The notes under the pieces were generated by a model. The model was not told the DNA's origin and made no database searches. It worked only from the letters and a program-made list of their open reading frames with translations. From NCBI GenBank assembly GCA_964454015.1, contig CAYVQF010000023.1, positions 9,303 through 73,302 of the forward strand: a stretch of 64,000 bases of DNA, given 5' to 3'. Positions 1 to 8,332 of the stretch are shown here, piece by piece (position 1 is the stretch's first letter; every line of letters begins with the position of its first letter). Source of the stretch: CAYVQF01 sp964454015. Its GTDB lineage: Bacteria; Myxococcota_A; Bradymonadia; UBA4248. The position numbers and the translations under genes were made by a program.

Positions 1-500
1 GGGAACTCGCCAGCCCGCATGCGGGTGAGTAGGTCGAGGTTCTCCTCGACGGAGCGGTTGCGGAAGGGGCTTTCTTGGCCTGGCGTGTAGAAGTTGCCCC
101 GGTAGGCGCGGATCTCTTCGGTGCTCAAGCTACAGACATAGGCCTTGCCCGCTTGGACCAGCTCCACGGCCCAGGCGTAGAGCTGCTCGAAGTAGTCCGA
201 GGCGAAGTACAGGGCATCCCAGCGGTAACCCAACCAGGTCACGTCTTCTTTGATGGCCTCGATATACTCCACGTCTTCCTTGACCGGATCGGTGTCATCG
301 AAGCGCAGGTTACAGGTGCCGTCGAAATCCCTGGCGAGTCCGAAGTTGAGGTGGATGGACTTGGCGTGCCCGATGTGGAGGTAGCCGTTGGGTTCAGGTG
401 GGAAGCGGGTCGCCACCCGGCCGCCGTGCTTGCCAGCGGCCACATCGGCAGCCACGAGTTCCCGAACGAAATTCGATGCGCATCCTTCGATATTGCTCAT
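1..500 (-). CDS. glnS: Glutaminyl-tRNA synthetase, N-terminal part (runs off window)
   Basis: Class I aminoacyl-tRNA synthetase that charges tRNA-Gln in the cytoplasm. About 166 codons are visible and the rest lies beyond base 1. The minus-strand translation from the ATG at 500 begins MSNIEGCASNFVREL. It carries the HIGH signature in the Gln/Glu-type context RFPPEPNGYLHIGHAK, then NLRFDDTDPVKED and DVTWLGYRWD, which are typical of GlnRS. PEPNGYLHIGHAK, with Asn before Gly, favours GlnRS over GltX. An AAAGG Shine-Dalgarno sits about 8 nt upstream of the ATG. The gene is divergent from the FHA gene at 737. The partial status comes only from the window edge. Confidence 0.93.
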   Translation of the reverse strand, partial: MSNIEGCASNFVRELVAADVAAGKHGGRVATRFPPEPNGYLHIGHAKSIHLNFGLARDFDGTCNLRFDDTDPVKEDVEYIEAIKEDVTWLGYRWDALYFASDYFEQLYAWAVELVQAGKAYVCSLSTEEIRAYRGNFYTPGQESPFRNRSVEENLDLLTRMRAGEF

Positions 501-736
501 AAAGACACCTTTGTTGGCCAAGACGCCACAAAAATGAGGCACGTGCCCCAGCGGCAAAATTCAGACCGCCAGCCACGGGCCGGCAGCATAGGCCTCCACC
601 TGGGGTGGCGCAAGGCGCCAAAGACATGCGAGTCTTCAAGTCGCCGTCACCATTGGCAAGACATAGGGCTCGAGTTGCGGTAATTTGGTGTCCTCCGCTG
701 TGCGGGTCAGGGCTGATGCCGAGCCACGAGGTGACC

Positions 737-2374
737 ATGGTCGTAAAATGTCCCAACTGCGATTATCCCAACGACGCCGATATGGAGAAGTGCGCCCGCT
801 GTGCCGCGCGCATTCCCTTTGCCTTGCGGCAGAAGGCCATGGTGCCCAAGCGTCAAGGGCCGCCGCCAGGCCAGCTCGATCAGGCCCGCGGCGACGCCCT
901 CCACCAGAAGGAGCGCGGCCAAGTCGTCAAACGCAATCAGGATGATTTGGTAGGGCGTCGCCCGGACATTCAGTCGCTCCGCGGCGAGATCAAGCCCATC
1001 GACGGGCACATAGGGGCGACCTCACCGGCCGATCGCTATGGGCCACCGCCGGCTCACGTCACGGCAACCCGCAACGACTCGGGCCGCGCCTTCATCGACG
1101 CCGATCGCTACCGCGAGGAGGCGGCCCGCGCCGGCGGTGGCGCCGCGGCCCCGGCCTACGCCGACCCGGCGGCCTGGGCGGCCCAGCAACCCGGCGCCGG
1201 CCTCCCCAGCCAGTCCCAGACCGAGGCGGCGCTGCACGCCGCAGGCCAGGCCCTACCCGGCGCCGCCCTCCAGGCCCACCAAGCACAGGCCAGCCGCGGC
1301 GCCGCGCCTTTCCAAGGCCCTGGTGCGGCCCCCGTGCGCAGTGGTCAGGCCGCGCCTGGCATCCACAACGCCGACACCGAGGCCTGGCGCGGCCAACAGC
1401 TCTCTGTCCCGCGCGCCGAAGACACGGCGAACGCCCTCGGCATCAGCCAGAGCGCCGATCCCAACGCCGTGGTGCAGGGCCTCGGCGGTGCGCGGCAGCG
1501 CTCCATGCCCGCGCCACCCCCACGCCAAGGGGCCGGCCGCGCCATGCCCGCGCCACCGCCCCGGGCGGCCGCCCGTCCCCCTGCATCCCAAGAAGGGGCA
1601 TTCCCGCCGCCCTCAGCCGAGGCCCCCGGCCGGGTCCAGTCGGGGGTCGCCATCATCCGTGACAGCACCAACGTCCCAGCCCCCTCCCCCGTAGAGGAAG
1701 CCCCTGCCGCCAACTTGCCCGATCTCGGCCCAGGACCGCGCCTGGTCTTCTTGACCGAAAGCGGTCAGGTCCGAGACCAGATGCCCCTGCGGCCGGGACG
1801 GACCATCTTCGGACGCTCCGAGGGGGAGGTCCTCCTCAGCAACGATCCCTTCGTCTCCCCCTGGCACGCCCAGCTCCACGTCCGCCGCAATGGCGCCGTG
1901 ATCAAGGACATGTTCTCCCGCAACGGCATCTTCCTCCGCATCCACCGCCAAACCGTGCTCCAGGATGACGACCGCTTCCTCATCGGCAGACAGCTCATCC
2001 GCTTCCGCTGTGGTTGGCGCGAGGCCGAAGCCGACGCACAGGGCACCCGCGCCATGGGCGGCGCCAACCCCTCGGCCCCCGCCCGGGTCATGGTCATGAC
2101 CGACGCCGACGAAATCGCCCAGCTCGTCCTCATTCGCGAAGTCCTGACCATTGGCCGCGCCGGCTGCCACGTCAACATCCCCGAAGACGATCGCCTGGCG
2201 GACAAACACGTCCAGATTCAATTCGACGGCCGCACCTTCTTCCTCATCGACCTCAACGCCCCCGGGGGGGTCTTCATAGCCATCCGCGGCGACACGGAGC
2301 TGCGACACGGGGACGAGATCCAGATTGGGCGCCAGCGCCTGCGCTTGGAGTGGCCCGCCCTGGCCGCGATGTGA
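737..2374 (+). CDS. Zinc-ribbon protein with two FHA domains
   Basis: Cytoplasmic phosphothreonine-reader candidate of 545 aa. The ATG at 737 was chosen because GAGGTG lies 4 nt upstream and the protein then opens directly on a zinc ribbon (Cys5, Cys8, Cys19, Cys22); the frame is open further upstream. Next comes about 300 residues of Ala/Pro/Gln-rich linker. A first FHA domain (about 345-430) shows GRTIFGRSEG, SPWHAQL and SRNG. A second (about 455-545) shows LTIGR, DKHVQI and LNAPGG. FHA domains bind phosphothreonine on kinase substrates, so this protein may read the Hanks kinases found elsewhere in the window. That link is inference, as no kinase is adjacent. The second FHA lacks the usual Ser in the GR-x-S region (GRAGCHV), so its phosphopeptide binding is uncertain. 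Confidence 0.85.
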   Translation: MVVKCPNCDYPNDADMEKCARCAARIPFALRQKAMVPKRQGPPPGQLDQARGDALHQKERGQVVKRNQDDLVGRRPDIQSLRGEIKPIDGHIGATSPADRYGPPPAHVTATRNDSGRAFIDADRYREEAARAGGGAAAPAYADPAAWAAQQPGAGLPSQSQTEAALHAAGQALPGAALQAHQAQASRGAAPFQGPGAAPVRSGQAAPGIHNADTEAWRGQQLSVPRAEDTANALGISQSADPNAVVQGLGGARQRSMPAPPPRQGAGRAMPAPPPRAAARPPASQEGAFPPPSAEAPGRVQSGVAIIRDSTNVPAPSPVEEAPAANLPDLGPGPRLVFLTESGQVRDQMPLRPGRTIFGRSEGEVLLSNDPFVSPWHAQLHVRRNGAVIKDMFSRNGIFLRIHRQTVLQDDDRFLIGRQLIRFRCGWREAEADAQGTRAMGGANPSAPARVMVMTDADEIAQLVLIREVLTIGRAGCHVNIPEDDRLADKHVQIQFDGRTFFLIDLNAPGGVFIAIRGDTELRHGDEIQIGRQRLRLEWPALAAM

Positions 2375-2396
2375 GCCCCTCCCCGAGGCGCGCCCT

Positions 2397-3314
2397 TCAG
2401 AGCGCCTGGAAGAGCTCATCCACCACGCGTTGCACGTAGCTCACATAGGACTCGCCCTGGCTGAAGCGCGGCCCACCGTCGATGACCACCACCGTCCCGC
2501 CCGCGAGATCCGCCAGCTTCTTGCTCGTCGCGCTCGGGTAATAGGCCTCCTGAATGATGACCTTCACCGCTTGCTCTTTCATCGCCACCCGCACCTTGGC
2601 CACATGCCCGGGATCGGGACTGATGCCGGGCCGTGGCTCGATCTGCATCACCTCGCGCAGCGCCAGCCACTGGGTCAAATAGACCATGGAGGCGTGGTAG
2701 CTGACCACGGCCCGACGCTCGGCGCTCAGCTCGGCAAAGCGAGCGCGCTGCTCCCGGCGCAGCCTCTCCAGGGTCGCCACCAGCGCATCGGCGCGCGCCA
2801 GGTAGGCCTCTTCGTTGGCCGGGTCGAGGGCGGCTAGTCGCTCACCCAGCGCCGAGGCCACCCGCGCCGCATAGCCAGGATCATAGAGGTAGTGCGGGTT
2901 GCCGCCGGGATGGATGTCACCCTCACTGCGCTCTATCCGGCGCGTCGGTACCTCGAGGGGGGTGATGTAGGCCGAGGCATCGAAGTAGCCCCGCCCCCCC
3001 ACGTTGACGGCGGCGTTGCGCCCCGAGGTCTGCAGACTGGGCAGCCACCCCACCTCGAGCTCCAAACCCACCAAGACCAAGAGGTCCGCCTTGTTGACGC
3101 GCAGCACATAATCCGGGCGCGCGTCGACATAGTGGGGGTCCTCATTGGGGCCTGCCAGGGTCACCACCTCCACGTGCTCCCCCCCGACCTCGGCGGCCAA
3201 GGCCGCCAAGGTTGGGACCGTCGCCACCACCCGCACCTTGGCCTGGGCCTCTTGACCACCCGTGACCAACCACAACGCCGCGACCAAGCCCAAAGGCATC
3301 CACGTCCTAAGCAT
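2397..3314 (-). CDS. znuA: Zinc/manganese ABC transporter substrate-binding protein (ZnuA/TroA family)
   Basis: Periplasmic metal-binding protein of 305 aa, delivering Zn or Mn to the permease encoded upstream. The ATG at 3314 is preceded by a strong GAGGAGG and starts a clean signal peptide (MLRTWMPLGLVAALWLV, cleavage near AQA-K). Expected cluster A-I ligands are visible: His61 (EDPHY), His141 (NPHYLYDP), His207 (SYHASM) and Asp279 (VVVIDG). The His-rich loop of classical ZnuA is absent, so Zn versus Mn cannot be settled from this protein alone. The His-rich lipoprotein in the same operon argues for zinc. It overlaps the end of the permease gene by 8 nt and is the last gene of the operon. 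Confidence 0.88.
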   Translation of the reverse strand: MLRTWMPLGLVAALWLVTGGQEAQAKVRVVATVPTLAALAAEVGGEHVEVVTLAGPNEDPHYVDARPDYVLRVNKADLLVLVGLELEVGWLPSLQTSGRNAAVNVGGRGYFDASAYITPLEVPTRRIERSEGDIHPGGNPHYLYDPGYAARVASALGERLAALDPANEEAYLARADALVATLERLRREQRARFAELSAERRAVVSYHASMVYLTQWLALREVMQIEPRPGISPDPGHVAKVRVAMKEQAVKVIIQEAYYPSATSKKLADLAGGTVVVIDGGPRFSQGESYVSYVQRVVDELFQAL

Positions 3315-4290
3315 CTTCGCCTCCTCTCGTTGCCGCGCTGGCCACGACCGGCCTGCGCCACCACTTCCACCCGCGTCTGGCCAAACGCCCAGCGTGCACC
3401 AGCACCTCGACGACCGCCACGATCCCAACTGCCACCAGCGTCTGGGCCGCGCCCACGGGCAGCTCGTACAAGAACGCCGCGACGTAGCCCCAGAAAGCCG
3501 CCACCGCCCCGAGAAGGGCCGCAATGATCAAGGTCATCTGGACATTGGGGGCGATGCGCTGCGCCGCCATCGCCGGCAACACGCTGAAGGCAAAGACCGG
3601 CAGCGCCCCCAGGACCCGCGTCGCCACCGAGACGGCGATGGCGATGCTCACGAAGAGCCCCAAGTTCAGGGCCCGCACCGGCATGGCCCGCACCCGCGCC
3701 CCTTCGGCGTCGAAGGAGGCCTGAATGAAGCCGCGCATCAGCAACAGGTGCAAGCCCAGCACGCCAACGGCCGTAAAGGCCAGCAGGCGCAGATCCTCGT
3801 CCAAAACCACCACGGCGTTGCCAAAGAGGATGGTCTGGATGTCTTGGACCTCCTCGACGATGCGCGTCCCCAAGGCGAGTATCCCCGCCGATCCCAACAA
3901 GTAAATGAGGCCCAAGAGGGCATCCATGGAGCGCCCCGAGAGACGCGGCGCGGCCAAGGCGAGCACCGCCGTCACCAACAGGGCCGCCACGGCCGCGCCT
4001 AAGAGGGGGGAGCCCAACAACGCGGCCCACCAGGGAGAGTCGGTGGCGCCACCAAAGGCGTGCTGGTGCCCCGAAGCGCCCCAATAGATCTGAAGATAGA
4101 AAGCGTAGGCCACCCCCAGCCCCGAGGCCTGCGACAGGGCCGCGCTCAAAAACACCATCTTGCGCAAGACGATATAGCCACCGAGGAAGCCCAACATCAG
4201 CCCCCCAATGGTGCCCGCCACGGTGGCCTCGCGAAAGTAGTCCCAGCTCTCCCAGAAGAGCTGCAAGCTGTAGTGCGCACCCGCATCCAT
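3307..4290 (-). CDS. znuB: Zinc/manganese ABC transporter permease (ZnuB family)
   Basis: Inner-membrane permease of 327 aa from the ABC-3 family. It has about eight hydrophobic stretches, including LMLGFLGGYIVLRKMVFLS near the N-terminus and a Gly-rich LGALPVFAFSVLPAMAA segment typical of ABC-3 permeases. It would form the channel for the metal handed over by the substrate-binding protein. The start ATG (4288-4290) shares one base with the TAA stop of the ATPase gene (TAATG), which indicates translational coupling. The C-terminus is Arg-rich and faces the cytoplasm by prediction. Confidence 0.88.
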   Translation of the reverse strand: MDAGAHYSLQLFWESWDYFREATVAGTIGGLMLGFLGGYIVLRKMVFLSAALSQASGLGVAYAFYLQIYWGASGHQHAFGGATDSPWWAALLGSPLLGAAVAALLVTAVLALAAPRLSGRSMDALLGLIYLLGSAGILALGTRIVEEVQDIQTILFGNAVVVLDEDLRLLAFTAVGVLGLHLLLMRGFIQASFDAEGARVRAMPVRALNLGLFVSIAIAVSVATRVLGALPVFAFSVLPAMAAQRIAPNVQMTLIIAALLGAVAAFWGYVAAFLYELPVGAAQTLVAVGIVAVVEVLVHAGRLARRGWKWWRRPVVASAATRGGEDA

Positions 4291-5105
4291 TAGGGAGCCT
4301 CCTCGGCGGCGGCCCCAGGGGCGTGGACGTGAGGCGCCAACTGGGTCAGCCGGCGCGCACCGAGGCGACGCTCGCCACAGTCGTAACAGGAAAAGACCGT
4401 CCCATAACGCTCGGCAAAGAACGGATCAGCCAGGGCTTCGTCGATGGAACCGCACACCACCTTGCCCGCCTCGTGATCCACCATGAGCACGTGAGTCGCC
4501 AGGCGAGCCACCACGTTCAGATGGTGGGAGACCACCAACAACGCCAGGCGCCGCTCACCGCGGACGTGGTCCAAGAGACTGAAGGTCTCCCGTTCGGCGA
4601 TCACATCCATGGCGCTGGTCGGCTCATCGAGGATCAACAAGTCGGGATCCCCCGCCAAGACGCGCGCCATCAAGACACGCTGCTTCTGGCCCTCGCTCAG
4701 CTCGGCGTAGGGACGCTTGGCCAACGCCTCGACCTGGGCATCGCGCATGGCCCGCCGCACCGCATCGGGACGCCACAGGCTCTTGAAAGGCCATAAGAAC
4801 GACCAGGCGCGATCCGTCCCCGAACGCACCAGATCGATGACCCGAGCCGGGACACTGGGATCCACCGACTCGCGCTGCGGCACATAACCCAAGCGCACGC
4901 CGTCGCGCGCCTGCAGCTCCCCGCCGACCTTGGGCAACAGCGAGAGCAAGGTGCGCAACAGCGTCGTCTTACCCGCACCGTTGCGACCCACCAAAGCCCA
5001 GAACTCATCGCGCCTGATGTCAAAGCCAAAAGGGGGAAAGAGGGCGCTCCCGCCATAACCCACCTCCAGCGCCTTGGCCTGCAACAGAACATCACCCACA
5101 TCCAC
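4290..5105 (-). CDS. znuC: Zinc/manganese ABC transporter ATP-binding protein (ZnuC family)
   Basis: ATPase of the metal importer, 271 aa. It shows Walker A GRNGAGKTT, Q-loop YVPQRESVD, ABC signature LSEGQKQR, Walker B LLILDEPTSAMD and a switch His in VVSHHLN. The C-terminal tail has CYDCGERR and a short His/Ala stretch. GTG at 5105 opens the frame, but the GTG two codons in (5099) has better spacing from AAGGGGG, so the true start may be 5099. The gene is second to last but one in the operon, 21 nt after the His-rich lipoprotein and coupled to the permease. Confidence 0.9.
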   Translation of the reverse strand: MDVGDVLLQAKALEVGYGGSALFPPFGFDIRRDEFWALVGRNGAGKTTLLRTLLSLLPKVGGELQARDGVRLGYVPQRESVDPSVPARVIDLVRSGTDRAWSFLWPFKSLWRPDAVRRAMRDAQVEALAKRPYAELSEGQKQRVLMARVLAGDPDLLILDEPTSAMDVIAERETFSLLDHVRGERRLALLVVSHHLNVVARLATHVLMVDHEAGKVVCGSIDEALADPFFAERYGTVFSCYDCGERRLGARRLTQLAPHVHAPGAAAEEAP

Positions 5106-5126
5106 CCCCTTACGCTTCGGGATGAC

Positions 5127-5648
5127 TCAGTGGTCCGCGTGGGCCGCCGCCTCGATGATCACGCTCACCCACACATCTTCCGTGAAAAGACCATCGGCGT
5201 CCAAAGTGATCCCAACCTCATAGGTCCCCACGCCAAGAGGATAGACGTGGTGCGCCACCACTTCTTCGCAGTGCCCGTTGTCGGTCATCGCTTCGGCCGA
5301 CACCTCGACACCGTCCACATCCTTCACCACCAAACGCACCTCACGGTTCACGGCGATCACCCGGTCGCCAGCCTGCCCCGACGCAAAGGCCACCCGGCCA
5401 CTGGGCGCGCCCGTCTCGGGTGCCGCGATCCGCACGTCATAACGCGTGTGATCTTGGGAGACATCGGGCAGGCTCTCATCCAAGGCCACCGCCGCCACCA
5501 CCTCCAGGGCCGGCCCCTCCAACATGTGTCGGCAAATGTGCTCATCGAGGCTGTGCGCATGCTCATGATCGTGGTCGTGCTCGTCACAGGCCACCCCGCC
5601 CCACCCCATCACCACCGCTACCAAAATCCAAAGCCCACGTTTCTGCAT
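5127..5648 (-). CDS. His/Asp-rich metal-binding lipoprotein in zinc operon
   Basis: Putative periplasm-facing lipoprotein of 173 aa. The ATG at 5648 has GAGGAG 7 nt upstream; an upstream in-frame GTG at 5681 lacks this. The signal peptide ends in GWGGVAC with lipidated Cys21, followed at once by a metal-chelating run DEHDHDHEHAHSLDEH (alternating His with Asp/Glu). The rest looks like a compact beta-rich domain with one Cys (GHCEEVVAHHVYPLG). I do not recognise the family. Position inside a znu-type operon suggests it captures or buffers zinc between the outer-membrane protein and the ABC transporter. The His cluster is seen; the role is inferred. Confidence 0.8.
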   Translation of the reverse strand: MQKRGLWILVAVVMGWGGVACDEHDHDHEHAHSLDEHICRHMLEGPALEVVAAVALDESLPDVSQDHTRYDVRIAAPETGAPSGRVAFASGQAGDRVIAVNREVRLVVKDVDGVEVSAEAMTDNGHCEEVVAHHVYPLGVGTYEVGITLDADGLFTEDVWVSVIIEAAAHADH

Positions 5649-5733
5649 TTGTTTTCTCCTCATTTCGGTTTTTGTTGACACGACTCTTATCCGACACGCC
5701 GGCGCCCCATGGGCACCAGCGCCAACACCTCAC

Positions 5734-6624
5734 TCAGCGCCGCACCTCAGCGGACAGCTCCCAAGCCTCGGCCAAAGCCTCACCCACCGTCTCATAGCCC
5801 AGGTGCTCTGGATCCACCTGCATTGAAGTGGACCCGGGCTCCGCCCACGCCGCCCACTCGACCCCATCCAGTGCCTGCGGCAACCACCGCAGCGACAGGT
5901 CCAAATGCAAGCGCTGTGGCTCCCCTTTGCCGACCACCTCGTCGAGACTGAACCGCACCTGCATCGTCAAGGGCACCTCGAGGATGAGCGCCATGAGCGC
6001 GCCATCCAGGCGCTGCGCCGCGCCGCTGCGCAAATCCCGCAGGCTTCCCTGCAAGCGCAGTTGGCGAAGCTCCACCTGCACCCCCACCACCCGGCCACGC
6101 TCCAGCCAGCAGCGCTCAGGGCAGACCCCCAAGGCCACGTCGCGCCCTTCGCCTAAGAATTGCACCGCCTGCGCCACCGGGACGCGCAAGTGCTCTAGCC
6201 CCGAAGCGCCCCCGCTCAGCTCAGCCTCGATGTCGGCATAGTCCACCAGGCGACCATCATCGGCGTGACAATGGCCCCCATGACACAAGCTATAACCCGG
6301 CGGCGGCGCCGCGGGATCGAAAGACGACACCTCGCCACCCGGCGCGGCGATCTCCAAAGTCACGGCCACCACCTCTGCCGCCACGTCATCCAAACGCAGG
6401 GCATAGTCGTTGGCCAGCCGCACCTCGCCCCCCTCCATCTGCCGATCCTGGGGCACCCACCACCGCACCTCGAGGCGCAGCGACGCCTCACCCCATGGCT
6501 CGCCGTCGCTGAAGGCACACCCCCCGAGGGCCAACGACCCCAACACCAACCACCGCCAAAGGCCCAGCACCTTCGCCCCGCCCCTTGTGCGCCTCCGCAA
6601 CCATCGCTCGTCCCGCTGAACCAT
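5734..6624 (-). CDS. Lipoprotein with CHGGHCHADDG putative metal site
   Basis: Predicted lipoprotein of 296 aa. The ATG at 6624 has GAGGGGGAAG just upstream, and the lipobox LALGGC places the lipidated Cys at residue 36 after an Arg-rich n-region. After about 120 residues comes GYSLCHGGHCHADDGRLVDY, a dense Cys/His/Asp motif likely to bind a metal. Later segments (VCPERCWLERG) add two more Cys. I recognise no family. It sits 10 nt after the porin-like gene and 85 nt before the His-rich lipoprotein on the same strand, so it is probably the second gene of the zinc uptake operon. Zinc trapping at the outer membrane is a fair inference, not shown. Confidence 0.75.
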   Translation of the reverse strand: MVQRDERWLRRRTRGGAKVLGLWRWLVLGSLALGGCAFSDGEPWGEASLRLEVRWWVPQDRQMEGGEVRLANDYALRLDDVAAEVVAVTLEIAAPGGEVSSFDPAAPPPGYSLCHGGHCHADDGRLVDYADIEAELSGGASGLEHLRVPVAQAVQFLGEGRDVALGVCPERCWLERGRVVGVQVELRQLRLQGSLRDLRSGAAQRLDGALMALILEVPLTMQVRFSLDEVVGKGEPQRLHLDLSLRWLPQALDGVEWAAWAEPGSTSMQVDPEHLGYETVGEALAEAWELSAEVRR

Positions 6625-6634
6625 CGCTTCCCCC

Positions 6635-8083
6635 TCAATAACTGTGAGAGCCGTGCGCACCCACCACCAGCTCCAGCGCCAAAAAAGCCGCCCAGATCAC
6701 CGCGTCACGCCACCTGGGATCGTCCAGTGAGACCTGGGCGCGCAGCCGCGAAAAATGCGACGGGTAATAGGTGAACTGCGCGCTGTAGCGCCCCCGCCCC
6801 TGCGTCCAGTCCCCGTCCAGAGGGTCCTCCTCGAGACCGCTCACCCACTCCCCGCGCACCCCTACCTCCCACTCGGGATCGATCTGCCACACCACCTGCG
6901 CAAAGCCCCCGTAGTCCTGCAGCACATCCCCAGGTACCTGCCGGCTGCGCAACAGCGCCTCCAAGTGCAGCGTCAACGACGTGCGTCGCTCCGACTGGGT
7001 CGGCTTGTAGCGCACATAAAGGTCCGTTCCGTAGATCTCCGTGCGGTTGCCTTGGCCACTGGGGTTGGGACCGAACTGCCCCGATAAGCCCCAAAAAATC
7101 CCGAGATCGGCACCCACGGGAAAAAACTGCTTCAGCGCAACCGTCCACAACAAATCATCGACCCGATCCACCCCGAGATCCTGACCGCCGTAATAAGAGC
7201 GGTTGCAGCAATCCCCCGTCGCCATGGTCGTCGAGGTGATCACCTCCACATACCATGGCAGCGGGCTCAACCAAGAAAGCTCAGCCCCCAACCCGCGGTT
7301 GCCCTCACCCCCAAAGAACTTCCCGATGACCAACGCCTGGTCCACGAAGGACCACGTGTGTGGATGGGTCGCGTTGATCTTGCCAAAGGATGTCAAAAAC
7401 TGCCCCACCCTGGCCTTCAAGTTCCATGGCAACGCCAGGGTCGTCCCGTAGACCTCCTCCACCTCTACCCCAAAGAGGCTGAACACCAGGTTGGCGTCAA
7501 AACGAAAGAACGGATCCACCGCAGCACCAATGGACATCTCCAACTGCTGGAGGTTGAAGCCCCGCGCCGTCGGATCGTGGCCCCCACCCTGCAGCGGCTT
7601 CGCGTCGCTGAACCAGGCGCCAGCCACATCCATGATCACCGCGATGTCCGGGTTCATGCTCTGCAGCCCGGCGATGATCCCAGCCCCAGGAGGCGAGGCA
7701 GCCCCAGGCCGCGCCGGAGCCGCCGCGTCCTCAGCCAAGGCCTCCATCAGCCACTGCGCCTCCTCGGCATCCAGCCCAGCAAAACCATCGGCCGGCACCG
7801 ACGCGACCACATCCGTCGCGCCAACCGCCTCCACAGCGCCCCCCGCCGGCTCCGCCCCCAACAACGCCCCATCTGCTGGCGCCACCGCCTCCGCTGCCCG
7901 CACCGAGCCACGCGCCGCCCCGACCGCGCCCACCGTGGTCCAGGGCTCCTCACCCCTCGCCCCCCCTGGCACAGGCCCCTCCTCGGCCACCAATAACGTC
8001 GGAGCGGCACAGAGTAAAAACCCCAAAGCCGCCCACCAGCCCCCAAAAATCCTGCCCGCGCATTGTCTGCTTTCCTTACCCAT
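6635..8083 (-). CDS. Outer-membrane porin-like beta-barrel, first gene of zinc operon
   Basis: Predicted outer-membrane protein of 482 aa. The ATG at 8083 (AGAGGTG upstream) starts a signal peptide MGKESRQCAGRIFGGWWAALGFLL ending near LLVAEEG. An Ala/Gly/Pro-rich spacer of about 100 residues follows. The rest reads like amphipathic beta strands (FNLQQLEMSIGAAVDPFFRFDANLVF, ARVGQFLTSFGKINATH, EVGVRGEWVSG, YSAQFTYYPSHFSRLRAQV). No TonB box or plug is evident, so this looks like a porin and not a ZnuD-type receptor. Being first in an operon with znuABC and a predicted metal operator, it probably admits zinc or zinc complexes across the outer membrane. Confidence 0.75.
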   Translation of the reverse strand: MGKESRQCAGRIFGGWWAALGFLLCAAPTLLVAEEGPVPGGARGEEPWTTVGAVGAARGSVRAAEAVAPADGALLGAEPAGGAVEAVGATDVVASVPADGFAGLDAEEAQWLMEALAEDAAAPARPGAASPPGAGIIAGLQSMNPDIAVIMDVAGAWFSDAKPLQGGGHDPTARGFNLQQLEMSIGAAVDPFFRFDANLVFSLFGVEVEEVYGTTLALPWNLKARVGQFLTSFGKINATHPHTWSFVDQALVIGKFFGGEGNRGLGAELSWLSPLPWYVEVITSTTMATGDCCNRSYYGGQDLGVDRVDDLLWTVALKQFFPVGADLGIFWGLSGQFGPNPSGQGNRTEIYGTDLYVRYKPTQSERRTSLTLHLEALLRSRQVPGDVLQDYGGFAQVVWQIDPEWEVGVRGEWVSGLEEDPLDGDWTQGRGRYSAQFTYYPSHFSRLRAQVSLDDPRWRDAVIWAAFLALELVVGAHGSHSY

Positions 8084-8170
8084 CGCCTTTGCACCTCTGC
8101 AGAGCCCGCATCCAACCCGACCTCCCAGCCCCTCTTGACTAATCGCCTCCACCCGGGCTGTCAACGCTAA

Positions 8171-8188
8171 ATGCAAACCCGTTTGCAT
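8171..8188. promoter_or_regulatory. Perfect palindrome, probable Zur-type operator of zinc operon
   Basis: A perfect inverted repeat ATGCAAA-CCCG-TTTGCAT lies 88 nt upstream of the porin-like start and 145 nt upstream of the divergent sigma factor gene. On the minus strand a TTGACA -35-like hexamer (8164-8159) follows it by 6 nt, so a bound repressor could block RNA polymerase. Fur-family repressors bind AT-rich palindromes of this size. Assignment to Zur rests on the regulated genes and not on a known matching consensus. The site may also affect the sigma factor gene. Confidence 0.55.
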
Positions 8189-8332
8189 CTGCAATCCACT
8201 TTCATTTAATCCGCCCGCGACGACCATGGCCGTGCGTTTTTTCGCGAATAGGATGCCGACGTGGCAGTAATACCCAGCGAGACCACGCCGGCCCACCGTC
8301 GCCGGCCCCGCCCCCCCCCTCCGAGGTCACCC

